A stretch of 64,000 bases of DNA, taken from assembly GCA_039566865.1 (NCBI GenBank), contig CM076957.1, forward strand, positions 8,007,896 to 8,071,895. Reading direction: 5' to 3'. Origin of the DNA: Aurelia coerulea. Its lineage: Eukaryota; Cnidaria; Scyphozoa; Semaeostomeae; Ulmaridae. Positions 32,436 through 42,963 of this stretch are shown piece after piece. Both the position numbers and the translations under genes were made by a program. A model generated the notes under the pieces. That model was not told where the DNA came from. It was given only the letters and a program-made list of their open reading frames with translations, and did not search any database. How positions within the stretch are numbered: the first letter of the stretch is position 1; each line of letters begins with the position of its first letter.

Positions 32436-35431
32436 GATTGTACATTGGAATCTGAAGATCTCTACAAGATTGCGTGTTAGAATGGAGTATTTTTTCCCAT
32501 TCCATTAAAAATTCACAAACATGTACTAATTTCAATATCTACAAACTACAGGGAGCGAAATACTGTCTACCGTCGGGCTATTCAAGAGAAATTAAAAGCT
32601 ACATAAAACTACACCTTAACTACTATTTTCAAATATAAACAGGAAACGAAGGTAGGGATGAAGGTAGCTTGCAACCAAATACAGTAACTGCAACTGGGGT
32701 ATTGGGATCTTTGTTGAAATTTACTCCTGGCATTTTCTGGACAGAGTCTGTCCATGATATTATAAGTTATAACGCGTCACACCATGTCAAATCCTGTATG
32801 GATAAATGAGATCAAAATCAATGCTTTCAAAGATGCTCTGGAGATACTTTATTGAATCAGCAGGAAATTCATATCAGTTTATACCAAATTACCATGGCAT
32901 ATAGATCATCATTATCATATAAGGCCAACTATCGTTTTAGCAATGAATATCAAATTTCTTATTGTCTCCATAAGCACCTGCTCTGTAATCATAGAGGCGT
33001 CATATCACTAAAAGGATAAGTACTTATCAACTTTTACTGTTAGATGATCTTGTCAAGGAATCCACGGACTGTAGGGAATGTTGAATTGTAACTAAGATTT
33101 ATGTATAATACACTGCAGCTTCTTGGTCCATTATTACTTTTCTCATATGTCGAGTCGTCATTTTAATGCCCACCGCACAGGTTCCAAATCCTTAAAAGGT
33201 TGGTGTAAAATTATGTGAATGATATGTGAAAATCATTCTTTAAACTGAATTCCCTCAATGAAACTTCAGATATTTCGCTATAATTCTACCGGTGTACTTT
33301 TCTGAAAATTTCAATATTTTGAGAATTAGAGTACATTTCTCACCCTAGGTAATGTATTCGCAGCATTGTGGAGGGGGCGAAGTATTGTGGAGTGTGTGGA
33401 GTAATGTGGAGAGCTATCATAAGTAACCGTGGCGGGTTATCTTGAGTAATGTGGAGGGTGCCAAGTAATGTGGAGGGCACAAACAGAGTATATTCCTTCT
33501 TTCTTCAGCATTCAAGATGATTTTTGAAAAAAATTTTAAACCGTCGTAATTTCTAAAATGTCTGAATAATGTTCAGAAAAATTTCAAAAAAAAACTTAGG
33601 GAATCTATTAATGTTTACAGTATGGTATCATCCAAAAGTCTTTCACTCTTCTGGTTTACGATTTAAACATTTGATGACGCCACACCCTCAAATGACTTGA
33701 AATATAAAATATTGTGTCATTTAAAAATATTCAAGATTCCTGAAAGTCCAGTTGTAGAATTTTAGCAAAGTAGAGGGTGTCCTTCGGGGAATTACTTTCA
33801 CATTTTTGTTGAAAGAAACTTTTCCTACAAATCATACAGATTTTAATTAGTGTATTTTGAAACAGCACATATCACATATAAAAGTAACAACATTAAATTT
33901 AATGCTATTCTTGCAAATTCTTAACAGACGGGAGAGTGGTAGTTGTATTTAATGTGAAGTGGTTTTGGGCTCCATAAGGCAGAATATCTTATTCAGGAAG
34001 TTTCATCAGCACCAAATCGGATCATACTGTTCCCGACCATTATTACCTTTTGGACCATCATTACTACAGTCATACTGATCTGGACCAATATAGCCCTCAA
34101 CAAAATGTGGGTCATATTGGTCCATAGAGGGTCACATTAATCCAATCAGAAATGCCGAACACGAGGCTATCTAGCACAATGGGGCCTGGAAACTAATTTA
34201 TGTGAGCATAGCCTCACTCCACAAGGACCTTCAACTTACGCTAATCACATTGAATTGATGTTGTTGTTGTCGCACCAGTGAGGCTTCGAGAAAATATAGC
34301 AGGTGATTGAGGCCTAGTTGTTTAGGGCATATAGAGTCAGCACGAGGCTAATCCATTTTTGCAAGTGTAGGGAAATGAGTCGTAGTTGTAGGTTTGTAGC
34401 GGTTAGAGTAGGGAAGGGTAAATGGGTCTACGGGGTAAAATGGATCTTTTAAACTTTGTGCTAAAATATCCTTCCTCGTCAAATTAATGAAAGGTTGGCT
34501 ATGTTTCTTGTGACGTCAACACAATAAGCTGCTACTTTATGTGAAAAATTCATCTTAGATTTATCTCAATTCATCTTAGAAAAATATTTGACTGAAGGGC
34601 CTACTGTGGAAGAATTGTAGGCCTAGAAAAAATTCCCCTGCAACTATTATTTTGCATTTCTGGCTCATTAAATAAACATGAGGTGAAAGTTTGATTATTT
34701 ACAAATGAAATAACGTATATTTGAAAGTCACTCAAGCGCTAGTTCTTTTCTGTATCTTTTTTTAAATGTGAAAAGAGCTTTGCGTTCACTGCCATTGCTG
34801 TCTTGTAACCATTAAATGGGTGCAACCAAAGTGCAAATGTCTTTATTTTATCGTTAGAATGAAATTCGATCTCAGGCTTCCAAGTCAAAACGATGGCGAA
34901 TCAACGCATACGGACAGTAGTTTTACTCTCATCGTGGAAACGGGGATGCATGCGCACTGCGATATAAAGCAAAGATTAGGAGTTTATCGAATATAAAATA
35001 GTTGGGGAATATGATTCCATAAATTTTTGTAATCATGTACTTTAACATTGCCTTGTTATAAAAGTTTTGCAAATAGACCCACTTTTCTCGCTCGTTGTGA
35101 AACGTGGGCCTATTTTGTTGTCTAAAAAGATCAGTTGTGAAAATATGTAACTGCGTCTATCAGAGCTGAAATAGTTTAGGAAGAAACATCAAGCATTGAA
35201 TGTTAATTAAACGAAAAGTTTGAAAGTTTTTGTACCTTGCTGACATGTTACCAGCTATGTATTTTAAGATTTTACTCAATTTAGACCCACATTACCCGCA
35301 CCATATCCTATCAGCTTAGTAAAAAAGCATTGAGTTTGTGACAGGCGTTGAGTATAATGCAAAATATTATGAATCAAAGTGCGAATGTGTGTTAAATTTT
35401 GGCGAAAGCAGGATGGTAGATGGGAACTCTC
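32436..35431. other. Non-coding stretch with small repeats
   Basis: A degenerate minisatellite built on TAATGTGGAG(GG) lies at 33368-33480. The dispersed repeat shared with 20198-20275 is at 34208-34285 in opposite orientation. A cluster of GGACCA and TGGTCC words lies at 34035-34145. No exon recognised. Confidence 0.5.
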
Positions 35432-35456
35432 GGAAATAATAATATAATAATAATAA

Positions 35457-36686
35457 CAGTGACGCATTTACCCATGGGCCCACTGGGACAATTCTTATAT
35501 CTAGGGGGCCCCGAGTAAAATTTGAGAAAACCTGTGAAGTGCTGCTAATTTCACTCTTGTGTTTGAATTGAGTGCTAACTTCTTCAGAAAACACCATGGT
35601 TTCATACATTAACAATACGTGATGGGTGAGCAAAGCAGAAATTCGGCAATAACGAAAGTTTGTTCAAAAGCCTCTCAAAAAGTTCCTCGATTAAAGGAGG
35701 AATTTCGTTGATACCAAAGCCCAAGTCCATAGAAAAAAGAAAGAACTTGAAGAGGCGACAACCCCATGAAACACAAACGCCTATTTCGGATTATCTACCC
35801 TGTTAGAGCAATTTGTGAGAGGAGATGAAGCTGCAACTTCCCAAATGCAATAACCGCACTTAGATTGTTGCTCAATGCAATGACCGCACTTTGCCATACA
35901 GAGTTTCCTCCTGGTTAAAGAAGTTTCTCCAAGCTGACAGGGTCAAGAGTCAACTGATGTCCACAATGTCACAAGAGCACGTTGTTGCTTTGTGCCTAAT
36001 GAACTGCAGCAAATTTTGATGTCCTGAGGCAGTGGCGTGGCCACTGAAGTGGGGGCAGGGGTATGGGTACGGGGGCAATTGCCCCCACTTCTGTCCAAAG
36101 ATGGTCCTCGAGATTCCTTTAAAACAGAAGAGAAACTAGCTGGGTATAGGTTGGGAAAGAACTTTCAGAGAAATGTCAGATCTTCCATTTTAGCACTGGC
36201 AAGTATGGAATATGGAATCAGGGAGCGCATTCTAGGCCACAGTAAAGGATGTTTCTTCAAAATTTGTCCCCGTGCTCCAATTCGTAGGATAACCGTCACA
36301 ATATATCAAAGTTTCCTTGTCGCTAATGGCAAGCATGATATTTGGAGATGCATTCTAAGCCAAAGTAAAGGGCGTAGCCCCAAAAATCTTCAAGGGGCTT
36401 CGCCCCCCAGGCCCCTCGTTTCATTCTCTCCCCACTTAATTCACCCTGGACAAGGGTGGTTTTCTTGAGAGTGTACCAAAATGCATATATTGTATGTAGT
36501 CATGTTTTCGAGTTTCCCCTGTCAAACTGTTTAGTTAGTAGTAACTTGTTTGGCTACGACTGAGTCTGGCGGTCATACATGCCAACAGGGTACCGAGTAC
36601 TATGATACAAATTTTTTTCAGTTATATTCTAAGGGGCCCCAAATAGTTTTGGGCCCAGGGTCCCAATAGACATAAATGCGGCCCTG
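35457..36686. mobile_element. hAT-like composite element, second copy (1.23 kb)
   Basis: Ends CAGTGACGCATTTACCCATG and, as complement, CAGGGCCGCATTTATG match the element at 6426-7772 throughout. It sits inside an AAT microsatellite (35436-35456 on the left, 36687-36703 on the right) that is the tail of the minus-strand LINE at 36.7-37.5 kb, so the target duplication cannot be distinguished from the repeat. The nested MITE is at the same internal position as in copy 1. Confidence 0.8.
36030..36455. mobile_element. Nested CAGTGGCGTGG MITE, right end deleted
   Basis: It begins CAGTGGCGTGGCCACTGAAG after GATGTCCTGAGG, as in copy 1. The right end stops at CACCCTGGACAAGGG, where the terminal CCACGCCGCTG and about 90 bp of adjoining host element present in copy 1 are missing. 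Confidence 0.75.
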
Positions 36687-37530
36687 AATAATAATAATAA
36701 TTTCTTTCTTTAAGGTTGGCTCTTTTCTAGCTGAATGCTAATCAATACCAACCGAAACCTTATAATAAATTAAATCTATATTACAAAGAGTGTATACAAC
36801 TAAAAACTACAACTATAAAAACCCTAAATTATCAACATACAATTTACATAGTCTACAGCTGCAACCAAAATCGTAGTTTTTAATTTTTCGTTTGAAGTTG
36901 CTTAGTGTCTGGGACTCTTTTATGGAGCATGGCGTTGCTTGCCATATCCTAGATCCAAGAAAACGTGCATTTTCAATACCACACCCTGTTGTTTTTGGTT
37001 TTGGTGCCAAAATATTTTTGCCACTACGAAGGGTGTATGGTATATCTTTTTCGACGAAGATTTGTTTCATGAAACTAGGATTGAGATCGTTTTGAGTTTT
37101 AAAAAATTCCGCAGCAAGCAACTGTAAATTTCCCTGGTGAATGTACACTGATTCTGCTTTCTTCAATAAATCCTCCAAACTTGAACAACTATCTTTGTAT
37201 GCGATTCTCAGGGCTCTCTCGTGGATTTTGTTTATCTTCTTATTAAGCGACCTATCATGGAACATCCAAATAAGTGGACAATAGCTAAACTGAGAGATAA
37301 CGAAAGTGTTCATCATAATCCTCAATTTCTCAACATCCATGTAATTTGAAATACGTGCTAGTGCATGCAACTTTTGTCCAGCTTTTTACACAGTACTTTA
37401 GCATGGTTTTTTAAATCAAGGTTCTTGTCCAATGTTACTCCCAAAAGTTTTTCTTCAACTGATTCTGCTATCGTAGTCTCACTTATATGTATTGATACGT
37501 CAGTGTTCAGTGCACTAGAAGTCTATTGAC
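36687..37530 (-). pseudogene. Jockey/CR1-like LINE 3' end, frameshifted
   Basis: Read on the minus strand from about 37527, LNTDVSIHISETTIAE then VEEKLLGVTLDKNLDLKNHA belongs to the end of the RT and thumb. A one-base frameshift at about 37368 (KLDKSCMH-stop against KLHALARI) leads into the open 185-codon piece 36813-37370 with FSYCPLIWMFHDRSLN, INKIHERALRIAYKD and LRSGKNILAPKPKT. It ends in the Cys cluster GCSCRLCKL and NLGFL. The 3' tail is an ATT/AAT microsatellite interrupted by the hAT at 35457. Everything 5' of the RT motifs is missing. Confidence 0.85.
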
Positions 37531-38160
37531 TCTGATGAAAACATCCAAGTTCGACTAGGGTACTTATTACATGATTAAATAGAAATAAGAAGGTCGAGAT
37601 AGTAGAAGTTATTTTAGAATGTAGAAATAGATATTCACTGAGGTAGGAAATTTAAAAAAATTCAAAGCTGATTTAGCTGTTTTCAGTCGCCATTTTGAAA
37701 AAGATTGAGAGTGAGGCTGGTTTCTAAGGGCCAAACTGGTCCAGAAGTGGTCATATTGGTCAAACAGGTCATTTTGGTTTGGAACAATGCCATAAAGCAT
37801 GAAATAAAACTTTTGCGTTAGGGATGTTGGAGTTCGTTGGAGGAGAAAAATGAGAAAATTTGAGACACACTTGATGACATTTGCAATTTGGTGCAACATA
37901 CACAAAGGTGATTGCTCTGGTCTTCAAGGAGAAAGAACTGTGCCTCGATTGCTGGTGCTAAGTTCTTGTTATGACTAGAAGTACATTGTTTTTTCAATAA
38001 AATAAAGCTCAAAATCGTTTCCTTCAGGAGTCAATTTAATCATCTTCCTCATCAGGAACAAAACGGTCATCTTTTCCAATATTGATTTGGCCATTGACCT
38101 AATTGAGCCAACAGAAATTTCAAATGTACCCTGAGATTCATTTGAAATCAGAAATGTGCT
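37531..38160. other. No gene seen
   Basis: The 98-codon minus-strand frame at 37609-37905 is not recognised. This region may be part of the element carrying the hammerhead-like motif that follows. Confidence 0.35.
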
Positions 38161-38169
38161 ATAAATATA

Positions 38170-38211
38170 TAGATTACTGATGAAGGCTTGCGCCGAAACG
38201 TTTAACGAATG
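38170..38211 (+). ncRNA. Hammerhead-ribozyme-like motif, probably degraded
   Basis: CTGATGA (38177-38183), one extra base, a 3-bp stem GGC/GCC with loop TTGC, then GAAACGTT give the core of a small type-I hammerhead. Stem III is reduced to A-U around CG, as in the copies in the satellite array. Stem I can form only about 3 bp (TTA with TAA), and the cleavage triplet would be GTT. It may be a fossil of a Penelope-like element. An (AT)n run follows at 38231-38250. Confidence 0.45.
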
Positions 38212-38255
38212 TGTTTTTTCTTGAGTCTATAGATATATATATATATATATAATTA

Positions 38256-38868
38256 TACCGAAAGAGCCAGAAAAAATTTCCTGCTTTCGAAAATTCATGG
38301 CACCACAAGTACTGCATGGATTTGAATGATTCAAATTCTATTTAAAAACCAAAAGATCGAAGTATCTTCTTACGAGCACTGCAAATATAGGTAAATTAAA
38401 CTTTACAAAATTTCATGATTGCAAAATGACTGAAAAGGGGCCTAAAACACTTGATCAAATTGTTAGGACTATCCCCACACAGAAAAATACGCACAGGCGT
38501 TTCACCTCTCTCAAGAGTTATAAGACACAGATTCTCAAACACATACTAAAGATTTTCAATCCCATGACAGTAAATGTGCAGACGATATCTCTCACCCCTG
38601 AGAAATTGAATTTTCTCTATTGTTCTAAGCGAGGAGTCCTTTATGATTTGATCAAGTATGTTAGGCCTTTTTCAGTCATTTTGCAACCACCAAGTTTTTG
38701 CAAACTTGAATTTACCAATGTTTCCAGTGCTGATAAGAAGGCGAGAAAAATCACAAAAATACTTCCATCTTTTGGCTGTCCAGCAAATATTAATTCATTG
38801 ACATCCATCCAGTACTCTTGATGCTATGAATTTTCAAAAGTGGGAACTTTTCTCTGGTTCACTCGGTA
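38256..38868. mobile_element. 613-bp TIR element in (TA)n, copy B
   Basis: Left TACCGAAAGAGCCAGAAAAA and the complement of the right end TACCGAGTGAACCAGAGAAA continue as inverted repeats to GAAAATTCAT-GCA (about 48 bp). TA flanks both ends, and AT microsatellites lie outside on both sides (38231-38255, 38869-38890). A 131-codon open frame at 38426-38821 is not preserved in copy A (18006-19110), so it is probably chance. Confidence 0.75.
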
Positions 38869-38993
38869 TAAATATATATATATATATAATAAAACATGTT
38901 TTCTGACTCATCAGGCATAGTTTTGAGTTGCTCTAAGATTGCACAGAATTACATCATAGACATGTTTATTAAGAACAGGCATCCCAACAAATA

Positions 38994-39552
38994 CAGAGAT
39001 TTGGTTGGATGTAGCGATGTAAATTTAGCTTTAATCAATAGGTAATCACTTTCAAATTGTTCCTCGATAGTTCATTTGAACATAGGTAGCTACCTCGTTT
39101 GTCGGCATTGGTTCTTTGAGAGCAGAAATAGTCAAATTGAAAGCGTCAATTTGTGTCCACGTCTAAACATGAGCTGTGGCGTTTTGGACCGAGCAAATTC
39201 TTGAAGAACATCAAATAAATCAACGACAGTCTTGATAAAATTGGGAAAATATTAGATCATATTGTTATCATGTTTGCTAGAAGTCACTCATTGTTCAGCT
39301 TCTCCATTTTTATTTAACTTCAGTTTTTAATTTCGATGTGCCTCTAGAATTTACTAAAGCCAAAATTCCAAAGCTCTGGTTTGGACGTGGAAGTAAATTT
39401 GAACTTTCAAGATCAATATTTTTGCTCTCAAGCACCAATACCAACAAACGAGGTATCTGTTTTCAAATTAAAATCAAAGAAAAATGTTGAGAGTGAGTGG
39501 CTAGACAATGATTAAAGCTAAATTCACGTCGCTGGGCCCAATCAAATCTGTG
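38994..39552. mobile_element. Foldback TIR element, 559 bp, TA target
   Basis: Same family as 24978-25505. Left CAGAGATTTGGTTGGATG and right complement CACAGATTTGATTGGGCC lead into complementary arms (AGCTTTAATCA, CCTCGTTTGT-GGCATTGG). TA lies at 38992-38993 and 39553-39554. No ORF. Confidence 0.75.
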
Positions 39553-39555
39553 TAC

Positions 39556-41219
39556 TTTTTTCTGAGACACACGGTCTTTAAGCTATGTAAGAAAAACTGA
39601 GATCTAATGTTAACCGTCCAGCAGAGTCAGATGAAGTTTGATGGTAAACGCACCTCGTTATAACTTGAATATTAAATTTAGGTTAGCGGCTTTGAGATAA
39701 AATAATTAAACAAATTAAAACTGTGCACAAACATTATGGAAATGTTTTCGAGATAAACCTGAGTGTAAACAAGACAACGAACTGTCAGCTGCCTCTTGCT
39801 CAAACAAGCTTATTAAATGCGCAATAAAAATCAGCCTATAGAAACGTGTCATTTAGTAGGCTTACCCTGTTGGAGAGGTACTTGGATTTAGAATTGCTCA
39901 GTAATGTATTGATCAATATTATTTTACACAAACAGCGTCTAAAATGTCAAATTCAAGCAGTTTACTTCTCGCAATCATTCGTCTTCTCCTGTAGTTTGAT
40001 GTTTTGCCAGATATCACTCAACATACTAGCCTAATTGTTCTTCAAGTAATGTTTCTTAACTGAAATTCACATATGGAAGTTAAAATACCTGTCGCTGAAA
40101 AGAAGGCACAAAAGTCGAAGTCTGAGATAAAGAAACTAAAATTTTTCGCTTTAAAGGACACCAGTAAATTAGATATGTGCAGCTGAAATTCCTAGGCACA
40201 TTGGACATCAACACCCAAATGGCAGCGAAAATATTGTAAGAAAAGTTCTGCCCAACAAAATTATTTGTCTTCACTATCGATGTGCATAAATCGAGCAGAC
40301 AAGAACTAAAACAATATTCACCTCAGTGGAGGACTGCAGTATCTTTGACTGAAGCTATTGCCAATCAAATCTCCAACTATCAAATCCAAGTCGTGCTATC
40401 TTAACTCGAAAATCATCAACAATCTTTGTTGACACAAATGCTGGAGCGAGGAGCGAGTTATCAAAGACCCAGACAAGAAATCTTGATCTTGTTTTCCTTT
40501 GCACTGCTATCCAAGAGAATCTAAAACTCTGTCGAAACCGCTCAGTAACTAAGAGCAACCATTGACGAGGTGTAACAGGTGAATTGACTCACTCTTCTTC
40601 TCTGATGTCATTTTTAAATACTGCAACTCAAAGGGGAATCCAGAACTTAATGAAATTAAGAATATATATGACCTTCAGTTGGACAACGCCTCGATGCATA
40701 TCACAACACATCTGAAAGCTTTCACGAAAGACAAACAAGATTTGAGCTCAGACCATGAGCTGATGTTCAATAGTGATGTCGTCTCATGGGATTTAAATGT
40801 ACCACGCTCAATGTTTTCTTGCAAAATTGACATGCGAACAAAAGATAGTCCATAACGCGAGCCTGTTTACTTTGGAAAATCACAATAATGATAAAAACAA
40901 TAGGGCGAAAGATGGGCTGAGAAAACACCTCAGAGTTCTAAGTAAGGCAGCTGCATTTCCAAGCTATCACCTGGTATTGCTTGTGTGAATATATTAAATA
41001 AGCGAGAGAAATTTCATCAGCTTTCGTTCAAGTGATGAATCTTGAGAATTGCACTCCATGAAGTAATTTCTGCAGCAACAAAGTCGCATTACATGCTAAG
41101 ATATTTAATTACGTTGGCACCATGTATTATCATTCACTGTGGAATTAAAATGTGCGCCATCACAAGGGCTGCCATATGTTTCATAAATCAAGTAAGATCC
41201 TTGGGAATTGCGGGGATTC
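39556..41219. other. No gene recognised
   Basis: Minus-strand frames at 40080-40274 and 40355-40558 and the plus-strand frame at 40797-40988 show no recognisable domain. An unrecognised exon cannot be ruled out. Confidence 0.35.
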
Positions 41220-41690
41220 ATAATTTTACAGATATCACCAATTCTGTTTAAAAATGCGCGTTTGTCTCGCCTTTAGGTCAAAGAGAATTGTTTTTGAAAG
41301 TTCGTAAACAAGACCCTCTTATCATCACACGTTGCTCAGCAATTAATTTTACTTAACTTGACTTGACTTAAATATTTAACTTTAAGATTTGTAATTTTAC
41401 AGGATCGACAATTGTGTTTAAAAATGCTCCCGTGTCTTGCTTTTAAGTCAAGGGCTTTTGAAACTTCCTAAACAAGGATCACTTATCATCACACATTGCT
41501 CAACAATTAACTTTACTTAACTTGACTTGATTTAAATATTTAACTTTGAGATTTGCAATTTTACAGGAATCGACAATTGTGTTTAAAAATGCTCATGTAT
41601 CTTGCTTTTAAGTCAAGGAGAAATGCTTTTGAAACTGTGCAATCAAGGCTCATTTGTTATTAAACTTTGCACGATACTTAACTCAGACAC
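41220..41690. repeat. Three imperfect tandem copies of a 168-bp unit
   Basis: AATTTTACAG followed by CAATT-TGTTTAAAAATGC recurs at about 41222, 41391 and 41558; each copy also has CTTATCATCACA-GTTGCTCA and TTAACTTGACTTGA-TTAAAT. The third copy is incomplete. Confidence 0.8.
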
Positions 41691-42459
41691 TTTCTGAAAA
41701 GCATCAAACACGGCAAGAAGATGCAAACAATCATAACAAGTTATTTGAAATGCATCATCATTATATATTACCGGTTTCGATTTCAAGCAAGTATGGTACA
41801 GTTATACGAGATATTCAGAACAAATCTGAGTTCCAGAACGTTTCCTTTGTTGACAATGCCTGTTGGAACTCTCTTTGCAATATATTGAGCGCACAATTTG
41901 ATTTCTTTTACCAAGAATCCCAAAGTAGTTTCAGGACGTTGTGAAGCTAGCCTTATCGAAGCAATCTCCTCATTCTTCCTCTCGATGTGACCAAACCTCA
42001 TGATTCCGTTATCCTATAGTTCCGGAGAGTTGGCAGCTCTCCTCACACTACACAGCAGGCTTGACAAGAATATGACTCAAAACACTAACCGTCACGTTGG
42101 TAGTCAATGGTGCTTCACTGAGCCATTGCTGCTGATCTATCAAAGTGCACATTTTCAAAAGTTATTGATGTCAAACTGAAAAAACCCCAGGCTAAAGGGC
42201 AGCGACGGAAAAGAGAAATTGAAAGCGTACCCATTGTTAAAGTGTTTCCCAACTGTATTAATTGTAGTAAGAAATGATATACATATGCTATATCTGGTGA
42301 GTAAAGAGGAATTCTTAAATATTTGGAACGCCACAAAATTTAAAATAATAGAACAGTTTAAGTGGGTGGAAACCAACATATAGACAGTGGAGGTCGACAA
42401 ATCTTCTATATCGCTTTAAACTTCACCAATAACAGCAAGAAGGGCTACATCAATTGTAA
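41691..42459. other. No gene seen
   Basis: Overlapping open frames at 41654-41944 (+) and 42115-42400 (-) have no recognisable similarity. Confidence 0.35.
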
Positions 42460-42963
42460 CGGGTGAGTCAGAGAAAGTTAACACATTTGGAAGGCTCTGG
42501 AATAAAACGTACACGACCGATATTGAAAACGGACATTGCAATATATCTGTCAAAGGATGATTTGAATACGATATCATGTTTGGAATAGTCATCCATCATC
42601 TAGACCCACATACATTAGGGAAATGTGGCTAAGGGTTTTGTATGGGAACGTTTCCGCGCTCCTTTCTGGTCCATGATTTACTTGCTATTGAGATCTAAAT
42701 TATATTTCTGAAACTGAGAATTGTATTGGATTTCAATGTCAATGGCAAGCAAATCATGGACCAGAATTGAACGTGGATTTTTCGTTCCCATGCAAACCCC
42801 TTACCAACATCTTCCTTTTTTCAATCTATAAAAGGTTAGTGATTAACCAAACAAACTTTTACATGTAAGTGAGCCTTTGAGTCAAAAGTTTGACTTTGAA
42901 TATCGGCTGGGTTCTTTTTTTCAGAGCCCGCCAATTGTGTTAGCTATCTTTCATTTACCCACA
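42460..42963. mobile_element. TIR/foldback element, about 500 bp
   Basis: ACGGGTGAGTCAGAGAAAG then TTAACACATTTGGAAGGCTC on the left is matched by the complement of the right end (GGGTAAATGAAAGATAG then CTAACACAATTGGCGGGCTC). Interior TGGTCCATGATTTACTTGCT and its complement show further symmetry. It is related to the foldback at 8510-9112. Exact ends are uncertain. Confidence 0.65.

Noticed and set aside
38426..38821. 131-codon open frame inside the TIR element copy B
   Set aside because: The related copy at 18.0-19.1 kb does not preserve the frame, and no domain was recognised.
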